Positions 1-6,975 of a stretch of DNA of 64,000 nt are shown piece by piece. Positions within the stretch are counted from its first letter, which is position 1; every line of letters begins with the position of its first letter. The stretch is from positions 1 to 64,000 of the forward strand of contig JADJNZ010000010.1 of the NCBI GenBank assembly GCA_016714015.1. Reading direction: 5' to 3'. The position numbers and the translations under genes are program-made. The notes beneath the pieces are model-generated. The model saw only the letters and a list, made by a program, of their open reading frames with translations. It did not search any database and was not told where the DNA came from. This DNA is from Gemmatimonadota bacterium (GTDB lineage Bacteria; Gemmatimonadota; Gemmatimonadetes; Gemmatimonadales; Gemmatimonadaceae).

Positions 1-1132
1 CGCGGCGTGCGTTGAGCTCTGCTTCCAGTTGACGCATTTGTTTGTACGCGATCACCAGAAAATTGCCGCTTCCACACGCAGGGTCGAAAACTCGCACCCG
101 GGCAAGGCGCTTCCGAAGGTTCAGTAACTTCACCTTGTTCTCGCCAGCGGTCTCGAGCTGGGCTCGCAGATCGTCAAGAAATAGCGGGTTCAAGACCTTC
201 AAGATGTTCGGGACGCTCGTGTAGTGCATGCCAAGCGCACCGCGCTCTTCGTCGTCGGCCACAGCTTGGATCATTGAACCGAAGATGTCCGGATTGATTG
301 ACCGCCAGTTGAGCTGTCCCGCCTGGAAGAGGTATGAGCGCGCGGAGCGCGTAAAGCGCGGGACCTCAATGCCGTTTCCAAACAGGCCACCGTTCACGTA
401 AGGAAAAGCCTCGGCCCAGCGTGGAAGCCCGGCAGCCTTCCGATCGTCGCTTCTGAGGTTCATCGCCCTAAAAAGGACGGAAAGCACGTCGTGAACATTT
501 GAGCCATCGCGCTCGCTCAGCTGGTCAATCGTGCGCGTAAAGAGGCCGTCGCCTGCAAAGATGTCAGTGTCTTCGGCGAAGAAGCAGAAGATGAGGCGAG
601 CCATGAAGTGATTCATGTCCGCGCGCCGATCCGGATGCGCCCAGTCCGGGTTCTCACGGAGCAACTCTATGTAGAGTTTGTTCAACCGACCTGTGGCTCG
701 AACGTCGATCGGGTTGTCTTTGATCTCCGTTACTGTAGAGATCCCCGCGAGCGGCAGAAAGAAGCCGAAGTGATCTGGGAAGCTCGAATACTCACAGGCA
801 AGCACCTCGCCGCCGGACAGCTCTTCCGCCTCGAACGTGGCGCCGTCTGTGGCGACAATGAACTTGGCCTTGGCTTGGGCCGTGCGGTGACTATTCCGGA
901 GAGCGGTGAGAGTATCACCGACCATTCCCGCATCGGCTACGCCGATGTGAATGTGGTTTCGCTGGAGGACTGCCCGGGGAACGTCAGACGCGTTCGTGTC
1001 TCCCTGTCGCAGTCGCCTAAGCGTGGTCTCCTTGTTCCCAAACGCGGAGAGGAAGGCGAAGGGGAACTCCTGTGAGTCGAAGGGCTGCAGCGCGAGGTCG
1101 GAAAGCGCTTCTTCAATCTCGACGGCATTCAT
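1..1132 (-). CDS. class I DNA methyltransferase, MmeI/YeeA-like, partial (N-terminal 377 aa)
   Basis: An uninterrupted reverse-strand frame starts at ATG 1132 (MNAVEIEEALSDL) and runs off the left edge. It carries the conserved N-terminal region of large adenine-specific methyltransferases (FPFAFLSAFGNKETT, LPLAGISTV, MARLIFCFFAEDTDIF, YVNGGLF) and, near residue 355, SAM-binding motif I, VFDPACGSGNFLVIAY. The catalytic NPPY motif and target-recognition domain lie outside the window. Family members act as modification or fused restriction-modification enzymes; which applies cannot be decided here. The frame stays open upstream of the ATG, so a slightly longer N-terminus is possible, but MNAVEIEEA is the usual start. 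It reads in the same direction as the integrase, 170 bp downstream of it. Confidence 0.88.
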   Translation of the reverse strand, partial: MNAVEIEEALSDLALQPFDSQEFPFAFLSAFGNKETTLRRLRQGDTNASDVPRAVLQRNHIHIGVADAGMVGDTLTALRNSHRTAQAKAKFIVATDGATFEAEELSGGEVLACEYSSFPDHFGFFLPLAGISTVTEIKDNPIDVRATGRLNKLYIELLRENPDWAHPDRRADMNHFMARLIFCFFAEDTDIFAGDGLFTRTIDQLSERDGSNVHDVLSVLFRAMNLRSDDRKAAGLPRWAEAFPYVNGGLFGNGIEVPRFTRSARSYLFQAGQLNWRSINPDIFGSMIQAVADDEERGALGMHYTSVPNILKVLNPLFLDDLRAQLETAGENKVKLLNLRKRLARVRVFDPACGSGNFLVIAYKQMRQLEAELNARR

Positions 1133-1302
1133 GCGAATGGGTGTCTCTTGGAGGTTGAGGGGGAAGTTAAGGTCCGTCCGCACACCGCAGAAGGGCGACC
1201 GGTGGGTCGTAGCGCCTCGTTTCCGGCGTGTTCGCCTTCGAGCGCGGATATCGGTGTCGGCATTCCATCGGCCGACTCGGGTTCGTGCGACACCGGCATC
1301 AC

Positions 1303-2451
1303 TCACTCAGCGGGACTCGCCGGAGCCGTCGTCGCAGGCTGAACCGTGCCGAGCAAGTGAGACAGCGCTCCTGTCGTGGCCTCCTGCTGATTCGGGAGCA
1401 CGTGCGTGTACGTGTCGATCAGGTACGCTGCGTCTTTGTGACCCAGCCGCTCCTTGAGCGCCGTCACCGTCGCGCCGGAGAGCAAGAGCAGGGTGGTGCC
1501 GGTATGCCGGAGGTCGTACAGCCGGATCTCAGGCAGCCCAAGCCGTTTGAGCATCCTCGGAAACCGACGACGGCTCAAGACCTTCTGGTTGAGAGGGCCA
1601 CCACTCGCGTTGCAGAACACGAGGTGCGGAGGCTCCTTGAATGGCGATCGCTGCCAGTGCGCCTGCAGCAGCCTCCGGACAAATGGGTCAATCGGAATGG
1701 ACCGGTAGCCCTGCTCGGTCTTCGGCTTGTCGATGATGGGGCCGGTGGAACCCCACGTAAGCGAGCGACGCACATGGACCTTCCCGTCTGCAACGTCATC
1801 CCAAGTCAGCGCGAGCGCTTCAGAGGGGCGCAGCGCGGCCGTCAGAAGGAGCCCCCAGAGCGCGCCGAGAGGTTCAGCGGGGAGCGCGGCCAGAAGCACC
1901 TTCGCCTGGTCGACGGTCAGGGGTGTGATGTTGGGCCGACGAACCTTCGGCTTCTTCACGCCAGTGCACGGATTGGCGGCCAGACGTTCGTTCGTGACGA
2001 GGGACGCCATGGCCCCATTCAGCACCGAGAAGACGTGCCGAATGGTACCGGCGCTGAGCTTCCGCTCGCGCAGGTGCGTCACCCAGCGCTCGACATCGGC
2101 GCGAGAGATGTCTTGGACCGCGTGTTCGGCGAAGAACGGGTAGATGTAGCGCTTGGCAAGATCGCGATAGGTATCAAGCGTGCGCTGCCTCACGGTGGCT
2201 GCAACGACTCCCGTGAGCCACTCGTCGAGCCACTCGCTCACGGTGAGGGACACGGGGCTGAGAAGCGTGCCGCGATCCCGCTCGACAAGTAGCCTCCGCA
2301 TTTCCTTCCGGGCGTGTGCTGCCGTGCAGTTGAGAGTGATGGCGTATGTACGACGTGCGAACTGCTTGCCGCGGAGCGCAATCCGAATCTGGTACTTCCC
2401 GGGCCCCTTCTTGATGATCTGGCCTTCGTTGCGTGGCATTCTGGACTCCAA
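1303..2451 (-). CDS. tyrosine recombinase / phage-type integrase
   Basis: This 382-aa protein has an N-terminal arm-binding region (KKGPGKYQIRIALRGK), a SAM-like core-binding domain around residues 70-165 and a C-terminal catalytic domain. Visible catalytic residues are R208 (ALRPSEALAL), K244, the box YDLRHTGTT with Y312 in place of the usual His and R315, H338 (LGHKD) and the nucleophile Y348 (DTYTH). Tyr for His at the first box position is common in phage and ICE integrases. The tail after the tyrosine is short. ATG 2451 gives MESRM; the second Met (2439) is an alternative start. It lies 65 bp downstream of the excisionase-like gene on the same strand, so both are probably cotranscribed. 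Expected role: site-specific integration and excision of the island. Confidence 0.95.
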   Translation of the reverse strand: MESRMPRNEGQIIKKGPGKYQIRIALRGKQFARRTYAITLNCTAAHARKEMRRLLVERDRGTLLSPVSLTVSEWLDEWLTGVVAATVRQRTLDTYRDLAKRYIYPFFAEHAVQDISRADVERWVTHLRERKLSAGTIRHVFSVLNGAMASLVTNERLAANPCTGVKKPKVRRPNITPLTVDQAKVLLAALPAEPLGALWGLLLTAALRPSEALALTWDDVADGKVHVRRSLTWGSTGPIIDKPKTEQGYRSIPIDPFVRRLLQAHWQRSPFKEPPHLVFCNASGGPLNQKVLSRRRFPRMLKRLGLPEIRLYDLRHTGTTLLLLSGATVTALKERLGHKDAAYLIDTYTHVLPNQQEATTGALSHLLGTVQPATTAPASPAE

Positions 2452-2463
2452 TCGGATGCTCGA

Positions 2464-2491
2464 GGGCTCACGAGCAGCCGCCCGTGAGCCC
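2464..2491. terminator. 9-bp stem hairpin between xis-like and int genes
   Basis: GGGCTCACG and CGTGAGCCC form a perfect 9-bp stem with a 10-nt loop in the 65-bp gap between the excisionase-like and integrase genes. Only the plus-strand side is followed by T-rich sequence, so it could stop transcription entering from the int side or act as an attenuator between xis and int. Its function is not established. Confidence 0.35.
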
Positions 2492-2516
2492 CCGAAAGGG
2501 TTTTGGGTTGTTTGGG

Positions 2517-2792
2517 CTACTTGACCGCTACGCCGAAGCGTGTTTGCACACGGGAGGCGCTACGGGCCCGCGCAGGATGAGCTGCGGGCAGTCGCACATG
2601 CGGAGGCGACGAGGTGTCAGGCTGGATCGTGCTACTGGCGATGAATGCTTGGACATCCGCGAGCCGCCAGCGAATCCGATTCTTGCTGATCCTGACTTTG
2701 GCAATCGGAAGTGCGTAGACCTTCTTGCCGTTGATGCGCAGTATCTGAGCGACCTCCTTCGCAGTGAGGAGTCGCTCGAGCGTGGAATCCAC
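2517..2792 (-). CDS. excisionase-like helix-turn-helix protein
   Basis: This 91-aa protein begins with a MerR/Xis-type winged-helix segment at residues 8-52 (LLTAKEVAQIL, RISKNRIRWRLADVQAFI), the HTH_17 pattern of recombination directionality factors. The C-terminal 40 residues are basic and Pro/Ala-rich and look unstructured. One departure from the family is the string INGKKVYALPIAKVRISKNR, where most members have a VS..TVY..I.xG.lpa.R pattern. It sits directly upstream of the integrase on the same strand, the usual xis-int order. Likely role: directing excision or regulating int. A plain transcription factor is the alternative. Confidence 0.75.
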   Translation of the reverse strand: MDSTLERLLTAKEVAQILRINGKKVYALPIAKVRISKNRIRWRLADVQAFIASSTIQPDTSSPPHVRLPAAHPARARSASRVQTRFGVAVK

Positions 2793-3068
2793 TGCTCAGC
2801 CGGTTACGGAGGGCCGAGCGTTGGAGGAAGGAACCGTGTCAGCATACTTGCGCTACCTCGTGACGAAGTGGTGCGCCGGATGGACAAGGGCGGTCGTGCC
2901 GCACCTCGGCGCATGAGTGTTCTGGTCCGCCCGTAACGCCTGGACGCCACCAGCCACGCGCAACCAGAGGTGCGCGGCGGGAATGGCTCAGGTGTTGTGG
3001 AGTGCCTTCAGGCAGAAGCGCCCGCGGCTCAGGCTGGAGTAGCCGGGCGGGCGTGCAGGCAGAACAAC
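2793..3068. other. 276-bp gap between xis-like and ardC-like genes
   Basis: This gap separates the 3' end of the ArdC-like gene from the start of the excisionase-like gene, both on the minus strand. It should contain the xis-int promoter, but I see no convincing -35/-10 pair and no strong hairpin. The overlapping reading frames here are Cys/Arg/Pro-rich and look like chance ORFs. Confidence 0.4.
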
Positions 3069-4004
3069 TCAGGCAAGGCTGACAAGCTCGGGATGTCGGG
3101 CTGCGTCCTCGACTCCAAGTTCGGTCGCAGGCACAACGTCGGGGACCCACTCACCAAGCAGATAGTCTGCAGCCAATTGACCTTCGCGGGCAGCGACGTA
3201 GATCGCTCGGCAGTCGCCCTCCAAGAGGCGGAGCCAGCCCTCTAGATAGCTAGCTGAGGACCCGATGGTATTCAAGCCCAGCTCCGAGCAGAGGAATGCC
3301 GAGGCCAGTTCGGCGATCAGTTCCTCGGCAGCGTACTGCGGCTCCCCGAACCGGCCGTCGAAGGACCGGTTGAGACGCGACTGGTGGCCGGTCCAGTGCG
3401 CCAGCTCGTGCATGGCCGTGGCGTAGAAGCCCTCGGCGTCCCTGAACTTGGCACGGGGCGGCAGGTAGACCGTGTCCTCCTCCGGGGCGTAGCAGGCGCG
3501 GTCGCCCGCGTAGACGATGTGGGCACCGGAACGGGTCAGCACCTCCTCGGCTCGCTCGAGTGGCGGCTGGGCAGAAAAGAGCCCCGCGAGCGATGCTCGC
3601 AGGGCGCCGAGGCCTTCAATCTGGTCCAACGCGAAGAGGAAGTGGTGCCGAGCGAGGTACACGTACTCGTGGTCGACTTCCTGATCCCAGCTCGCTGCCT
3701 CGGTCCCTCGCTTCGGCCTTCGCTCGAAGTAGATGATGAGCGTGCCAGTCTCGCCTCTGCGGACGTGCCCTCCGAGCCGCCGAGCGGCGTTGAATGTCAG
3801 CCAGCCGGATGATTCGTATCCCCGCTGGAGCGCCGTGAGTTCGAGCAGCACACGATTGATGCCACGGTACCTCCTTCCCGATTCTGCATTCCTTGGTGCT
3901 CCTGAGATCCATGGACGCTCCCACGGCACGACGCCGTTGTTGAGGGATTCGAGGATGCGGTCCGTGATCTCCAGATACCGGGGTCCATCTGTCTTCCTGG
4001 GCAT
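3069..4004 (-). CDS. ArdC-like antirestriction protein, zincin fold
   Basis: The 311-aa product starts at ATG 4004 (MPRKTDGPRYLEI), preceded by the strong RBS GGAGGG; a longer in-frame extension upstream is rejected because it lacks this RBS and crosses a terminator-like hairpin. Residues 8-130 match the ArdC N-terminal ssDNA-binding domain (ITDRILESLNNGVVPWERPW, GRRYRGINRVLL, WLTFNAARRLGG). The C-terminal metallopeptidase-like domain has the zinc motif HELAHWTGH at residues 199-207 and a likely third ligand, E228, in YAAEELIAELAS. ArdC proteins of plasmids and ICEs protect incoming DNA against host restriction. The gene lies among integration and Rep-like genes, consistent with that role. 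Confidence 0.88.
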   Translation of the reverse strand: MPRKTDGPRYLEITDRILESLNNGVVPWERPWISGAPRNAESGRRYRGINRVLLELTALQRGYESSGWLTFNAARRLGGHVRRGETGTLIIYFERRPKRGTEAASWDQEVDHEYVYLARHHFLFALDQIEGLGALRASLAGLFSAQPPLERAEEVLTRSGAHIVYAGDRACYAPEEDTVYLPPRAKFRDAEGFYATAMHELAHWTGHQSRLNRSFDGRFGEPQYAAEELIAELASAFLCSELGLNTIGSSASYLEGWLRLLEGDCRAIYVAAREGQLAADYLLGEWVPDVVPATELGVEDAARHPELVSLA

Positions 4005-4035
4005 GGTGCCCTCCAGCGATGGGTGGAAACGAAAA

Positions 4036-4061
4036 CGGCCCCCAGCAATCGCTGGGGGCCG
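4036..4061 (-). terminator. intrinsic terminator / attenuator in the ardC leader
   Basis: A perfect 11-bp GC-rich stem (CGGCCCCCAGC paired with GCTGGGGGCCG) has a 4-nt loop, AATC. On the minus strand it is followed by the T-rich run CGTTTTCGTTT, the layout of a Rho-independent terminator. It lies only 32-57 nt before the ArdC start codon on the transcribed strand, so it would either shield ardC from read-through or act as a leader attenuator. Confidence 0.6.
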
Positions 4062-4067
4062 CAGGGA

Positions 4068-4089
4068 CCCGCCTTCTTGGTGAGGCGGG
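4068..4089. repeat. second leader hairpin (7-bp stem)
   Basis: CCCGCCT and AGGCGGG form a 7-bp stem with an 8-nt loop, seven bases from the stronger hairpin. On the minus strand it would be transcribed first. Two successive stems in one leader suit an attenuation switch, but no competing pairing was demonstrated. Confidence 0.4.
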
Positions 4090-4610
4090 GTAGGGGGGCT
4101 TCCGAGAGAACTCATTCGTCCGGAAGCCGTCAGGATGGGTAGCCCCGTCCGAAAACGGAGCTCGAGAGCGTTAGGCGCAGGGGAGGGATCTCCGAGAGAG
4201 TGGAGGGGATGAAATCGTGCCCCTCCTGTGATCCGTCTGGGGACGAGGGGGATCCAACGGGCAGGAATCGCGCTCACGTCGGCGGATTGGCCTCAGGGGG
4301 GACTCGGCAGACGCAAGCCATTGGTTTGGGTATCGCGACAAATGGGAGCGTTCCCTCGGCGTCACCCTGGGTCCCTAAGCGTCACGAATTCAGGCCGACT
4401 TTGCGTTTGAGAGCTGCTCGCGACGACTCCTTAGTGCAGGCACATCGAGGAGGAATCGGGAAATGGCTCCTAGCGGCCTTGTATCACGGGTTTGCCCGTA
4501 GGTCAGCTGGCCTTAGGGATCGGCAGAACCCGCTGGAGTTCTCTCCGCCCCCTGCAGGCGGCTGATAGTCTCCTCCGAACACACAACGGCCGACGAGGAG
4601 GGCAATAGCG

Positions 4611-5072
4611 ATGGAACGTGCGACTGCGAACAAGTACCCGGTGCTGGGAGAGGAACGCCAACGGGATGAGTTGGCGCGCTGGTTCGACGGCTACGAATGG
4701 CAGTACTTCGTGACATTCACATACCGCTTCCCGAGCGATGGGGAGAGGGCGTTCAAGTCTTGGGCGCGCAAGGTAGAAAAGCTCACGGGACGACCGGTGA
4801 ACTTCGCAGTCTTCACGGAGCGGTCAACGTCGGGGATGGTGCATCACCACGCACTCGTTGCTGGCGTCGAGGCCCTGTCCGTCACGGCGCTCCGGGGCGC
4901 GTGGTCACATGGGCATAGTGACGCGCAGCGGTACGATCCGGGTAAGGGCGCCGCGCACTACGTCAGCAAAGGCTATGGGAGCACTCGGCTGGTGTCCTGG
5001 GACGTGAGCGAGAGGTTGCCGCCAGAGGCTTCGGAGCTTACGGAGGCGCACGCCGCTCATCCGCGTTCATGA
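4611..5072 (+). CDS. small HUH-superfamily Rep-like protein
   Basis: This 153-aa protein starts at ATG 4611 after the RBS GAGGAGG. The layout matches compact HUH nucleases of phage satellites and integrative elements: WQYFVTFTYRF (residues 30-40) as motif 1, FTERSTSGMVHHHALVAG with the metal-binding histidines at 78-80 as motif 2, and GAAHYVSKGYG with candidate nucleophile Y117 and K120 as motif 3. The string YDPGKGAAHYVSK is typical of rolling-circle Rep-like proteins. No helicase domain is present. Likely function: nicking at an origin of the element for rolling-circle or transfer replication. Family assignment comes from motifs read by eye. An AT-rich hairpin lies 190 bp downstream. Confidence 0.72.
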   Translation: MERATANKYPVLGEERQRDELARWFDGYEWQYFVTFTYRFPSDGERAFKSWARKVEKLTGRPVNFAVFTERSTSGMVHHHALVAGVEALSVTALRGAWSHGHSDAQRYDPGKGAAHYVSKGYGSTRLVSWDVSERLPPEASELTEAHAAHPRS

Positions 5073-5264
5073 CTTGCGGTCTCAAGGCGCACCCGACACC
5101 CGGCCGTGTTCTGCGCCTGAAGCCCGCACGCGGAACCGGTCGAGGGACTCGGGCCTGACGATGTCGGGGGCGGTGCGAACCCGGCCGTCCCCGAGCATTC
5201 GTCTTCCCGTTGGCGGCTCCGGGATCCGGGGTCACCGGTACTGGACGAGCGGTGCGTAGTCTGT

Positions 5265-5289
5265 TAAGTGGTTTATTTGAAACGACTTA
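5265..5289. repeat. AT-rich hairpin, candidate nick/origin structure or terminator
   Basis: TAAGTGGTTT and AAACGACTTA are inverted with one mismatch over 10 bp around the loop ATTTG. It stands out as AT-rich in GC-rich surroundings and lies 190 bp downstream of the HUH Rep-like gene. HUH nucleases typically act on hairpin-associated sites, so a replication origin is a reasonable idea. A terminator or promoter region is the alternative. Confidence 0.35.
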
Positions 5290-5409
5290 TGGGATCATGT
5301 GAGAGCGCGAGCTGATTGCCCCTAGCGGCCCGCGTCGCCCGGTGACACCTTCGCTCGTCATTAGGTAGCTCTGCGGGTAGTAACCTTGACTGGCCCGCGA
5401 TCGGTCCTT

Positions 5410-5425
5410 TGTGATAATCTTCACA
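5410..5425. promoter_or_regulatory. CRP/FNR-family operator-like palindrome upstream of the island operon
   Basis: TGTGA-TAATCT-TCACA is a perfect 5-6-5 palindrome matching the CRP/FNR-family consensus, extended by one T/A pair on each side. It overlaps the likely -10 (GATAAT) and ends 4 nt before ATG 5430, a position expected to repress. A matching palindrome lies upstream of actA. No CRP-family regulator gene is in the window. Confidence 0.5.
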
Positions 5426-5429
5426 AGCC

Positions 5430-6248
5430 ATGAACTCTGAGTCGCTTCAAGTCCGCCGAACAGCAATCGCGTACGTCTTCCCAAGCGCCGTGCGGCTCGA
5501 GCGCAGGGACAATCTCGCGTTCTACGACGACGTCACCGGGAGCGGGGTCGAGCTGCCCGAGCTTCAGCAGTTGCCGCAGGAGCTCGTAATGCTCCATCGC
5601 AAGGCTCCCGAGTACCTGCTCGAGGTGCGGGTTGGTGCGATGAACGTTCCCCTGCAGCCGCCGGCGGCAGGAGGACTGCCCTTCCGCTTCTTGGTGGCCG
5701 AAGCGGGTTCAGGGAAGCCGGTCAAGTTGTTCAATGACTTGGCCGATTCTTGCTACGGTGCCTTCGAGAAGGTCTGGGGAGCGCGACACGGCACGGCGCA
5801 GATGGTCGAGGTTTCCATCATGAGCACGCTGTCGTTTGATACCGCTGGTGGTGCCCGCGGCTTCCTCCGCGAGAAGCTGCTGCGCAACAGCGACTCCCTC
5901 CGAAACCACCTCGGACGCGACGTGTCAGAGTTCGCGTTCAAGTTTGGATCGGGAATGATTCTCGCCGGTGACCCGAACTCGCCTGTGCCAATGGCGAATG
6001 CGCAGCTGGATCTCGTTCTTGAGACCGTGCCTCAGGACCAGCGAATCCTCGTAGTGAACCTCACCGCCAAATGGCACGGGGTTCAGATCCCTGTGGCGGA
6101 GCTGCCTGAACCTGCCCGGGCCAGTCTTGGGGGGCGGCAGATGCTTGAAGTCAACAGGAAGTCGCGGCAACCGAGTGAGTACGTCGATGAGACGTATGGG
6201 TACCTGACACGGCAGGTGATCGCTTTTCTCTCTGACGTTGCCCGATAG
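5430..6248 (+). CDS. hypothetical protein, 272 aa, first gene of island operon
   Basis: I do not recognise this protein with confidence. It has no signal peptide or membrane segment and looks cytosolic. Residues 120-180 (MVEVSIMSTLSFDT, RDVSEFAFKFGSG) and the C-terminus (VDETYGYLTRQVIAFLSD) faintly recall the TIGR04255 family found in accessory regions, but this is only an impression. The start ATG 5430 is preceded by a CRP-like palindrome and no SD. The stop TAG directly abuts the ATG of the next gene (6249), so translation is probably coupled with the probable antitoxin and MazF-like toxin. The context suggests a role in a stress or defence cassette; no function is assigned. Confidence 0.75.
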   Translation: MNSESLQVRRTAIAYVFPSAVRLERRDNLAFYDDVTGSGVELPELQQLPQELVMLHRKAPEYLLEVRVGAMNVPLQPPAAGGLPFRFLVAEAGSGKPVKLFNDLADSCYGAFEKVWGARHGTAQMVEVSIMSTLSFDTAGGARGFLREKLLRNSDSLRNHLGRDVSEFAFKFGSGMILAGDPNSPVPMANAQLDLVLETVPQDQRILVVNLTAKWHGVQIPVAELPEPARASLGGRQMLEVNRKSRQPSEYVDETYGYLTRQVIAFLSDVAR

Positions 6249-6590
6249 ATGAGCCACATGATGCTAGAAACGTTAGACCCCCTCTCGCAGTCGAGTCTAG
6301 ACATGGCGAATCTCACCTTGTCCCCCACGACGCGCACCCTAAGCGCGTCTGCCCTGACGTGCCTGCTTTCCATTCCGGGTGTGTCGGCGACGCAGTCGAA
6401 CCTCTTCATCCCTGCTGGCAGCGAGGCACGGGCGCGGTACGCCATCTGCGTCGAGATGTCGGAGTCACTGACTCGTGGCGCCGGAGAGTTCACGGATGAG
6501 CAGATTCAAGCGGCGCGGCGCGACATCGAGGCGATGAGCGAGAGTGCGACTGCTTCTTTCTTTGCCTTCGAACGCTCGCTCGAAGGGTGA
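6249..6590 (+). CDS. hypothetical protein, probable antitoxin partner of MazF-like toxin
   Basis: The 113-aa frame starts directly after the preceding stop and ends directly before the toxin start (TGA then TTG). The C-terminal half is charged and probably helical (FTDEQIQAARRDIEAMSES), which would suit an antitoxin. The N-terminal half is Ser/Thr/Leu-rich and resembles no antitoxin DNA-binding fold I know. Internal Met codons at residues 4, 5 and 19 are alternative starts. The antitoxin role is inferred only from position. Confidence 0.6.
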   Translation: MSHMMLETLDPLSQSSLDMANLTLSPTTRTLSASALTCLLSIPGVSATQSNLFIPAGSEARARYAICVEMSESLTRGAGEFTDEQIQAARRDIEAMSESATASFFAFERSLEG

Positions 6591-6959
6591 TTGGCTCTGC
6601 GACGCGGCGATGTTGTTTGGGTGAATTTCCCGCCGCCGAGCGCTGAACGCGGAAGCGTGCAGAGCGGACGACGGCCGGCAGTCGTCGTCAGCGCGAATGA
6701 GACGCTCCTGTCGGTTCCGGTGGCGCTCGTCGTGCCTGGAACGACGAAGCTCGCGGCGACGAGGTTTCCTCACACAGTTCGCGTGGACCCGTCGGCGACC
6801 AACGGCCTCACGCAGCCGTCTGTATTCATCGCGTTCCAGCTACAGGCAGTGAACCCGAGCCTGATCGACGCCCGCCCGGTTGGGGTGCTGGATGAGGCCG
6901 AGCTGCGTCAGCTTGAGGATGCGGTGTTAGGTGCGCTCGGGTTCGATCCCCCCGAGTAG
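6591..6959 (+). CDS. MazF/PemK family endoribonuclease toxin
   Basis: The 122-aa product starts at TTG 6591, immediately after the upstream stop and a few bases after an AAGGG RBS. It has the MazF fold signatures: RRGDVVWVNFPP at the N-terminus, GSVQSGRRPAVVVSANE (residues 23-39) with the conserved R and P of the first loop, then VPVALVVPGTT, and SVFIAFQLQAVNPSLID, followed by a terminal helix (EAELRQLEDAVLGAL). Family members cleave mRNA or tRNA at short sequences and are neutralised by a cotranscribed antitoxin. Here that partner is unusual (113 aa, upstream) and the operon has two further unknown genes. A role in stabilising the integrated element is likely. Confidence 0.87.
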   Translation: MALRRGDVVWVNFPPPSAERGSVQSGRRPAVVVSANETLLSVPVALVVPGTTKLAATRFPHTVRVDPSATNGLTQPSVFIAFQLQAVNPSLIDARPVGVLDEAELRQLEDAVLGALGFDPPE

Positions 6960-6975
6960 GAGCCGCTGGCCCGCT

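Larger units (their letters stand above)
4005..4610. other. 606-bp divergent intergenic region with two hairpins
   Basis: This region lies between the ArdC-like gene (minus) and the HUH-like gene (plus). It holds two hairpins next to ardC (4036-4061 and 4068-4089) and, at the far side, the RBS GAGGAGG of the HUH gene. A 121-codon plus-strand frame (4200-4565) has an implausible composition and no RBS, so I do not call it. Promoters for both flanking genes should lie here, but none is clear by eye. Confidence 0.5.
5073..5429. other. 357-bp gap after the HUH gene
   Basis: No convincing gene is present. The first 180 bp are GC-rich with several short self-complementary stretches. From about 5256 the sequence becomes unusually AT-rich and contains a hairpin (5265-5289). 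The last 45 bp carry a possible -35 (TTGACT, 5386-5391), a -10-like GATAAT (5413-5418) with overlong 21-bp spacing, and a TGTGA-N6-TCACA palindrome touching the next start codon. Confidence 0.5.

Noticed and set aside
4200..4565. 121-aa plus-strand ORF in the ardC/HUH gap
   Set aside because: It has no RBS, no recognisable domain and an irregular composition; it is compatible with chance in GC-rich DNA.
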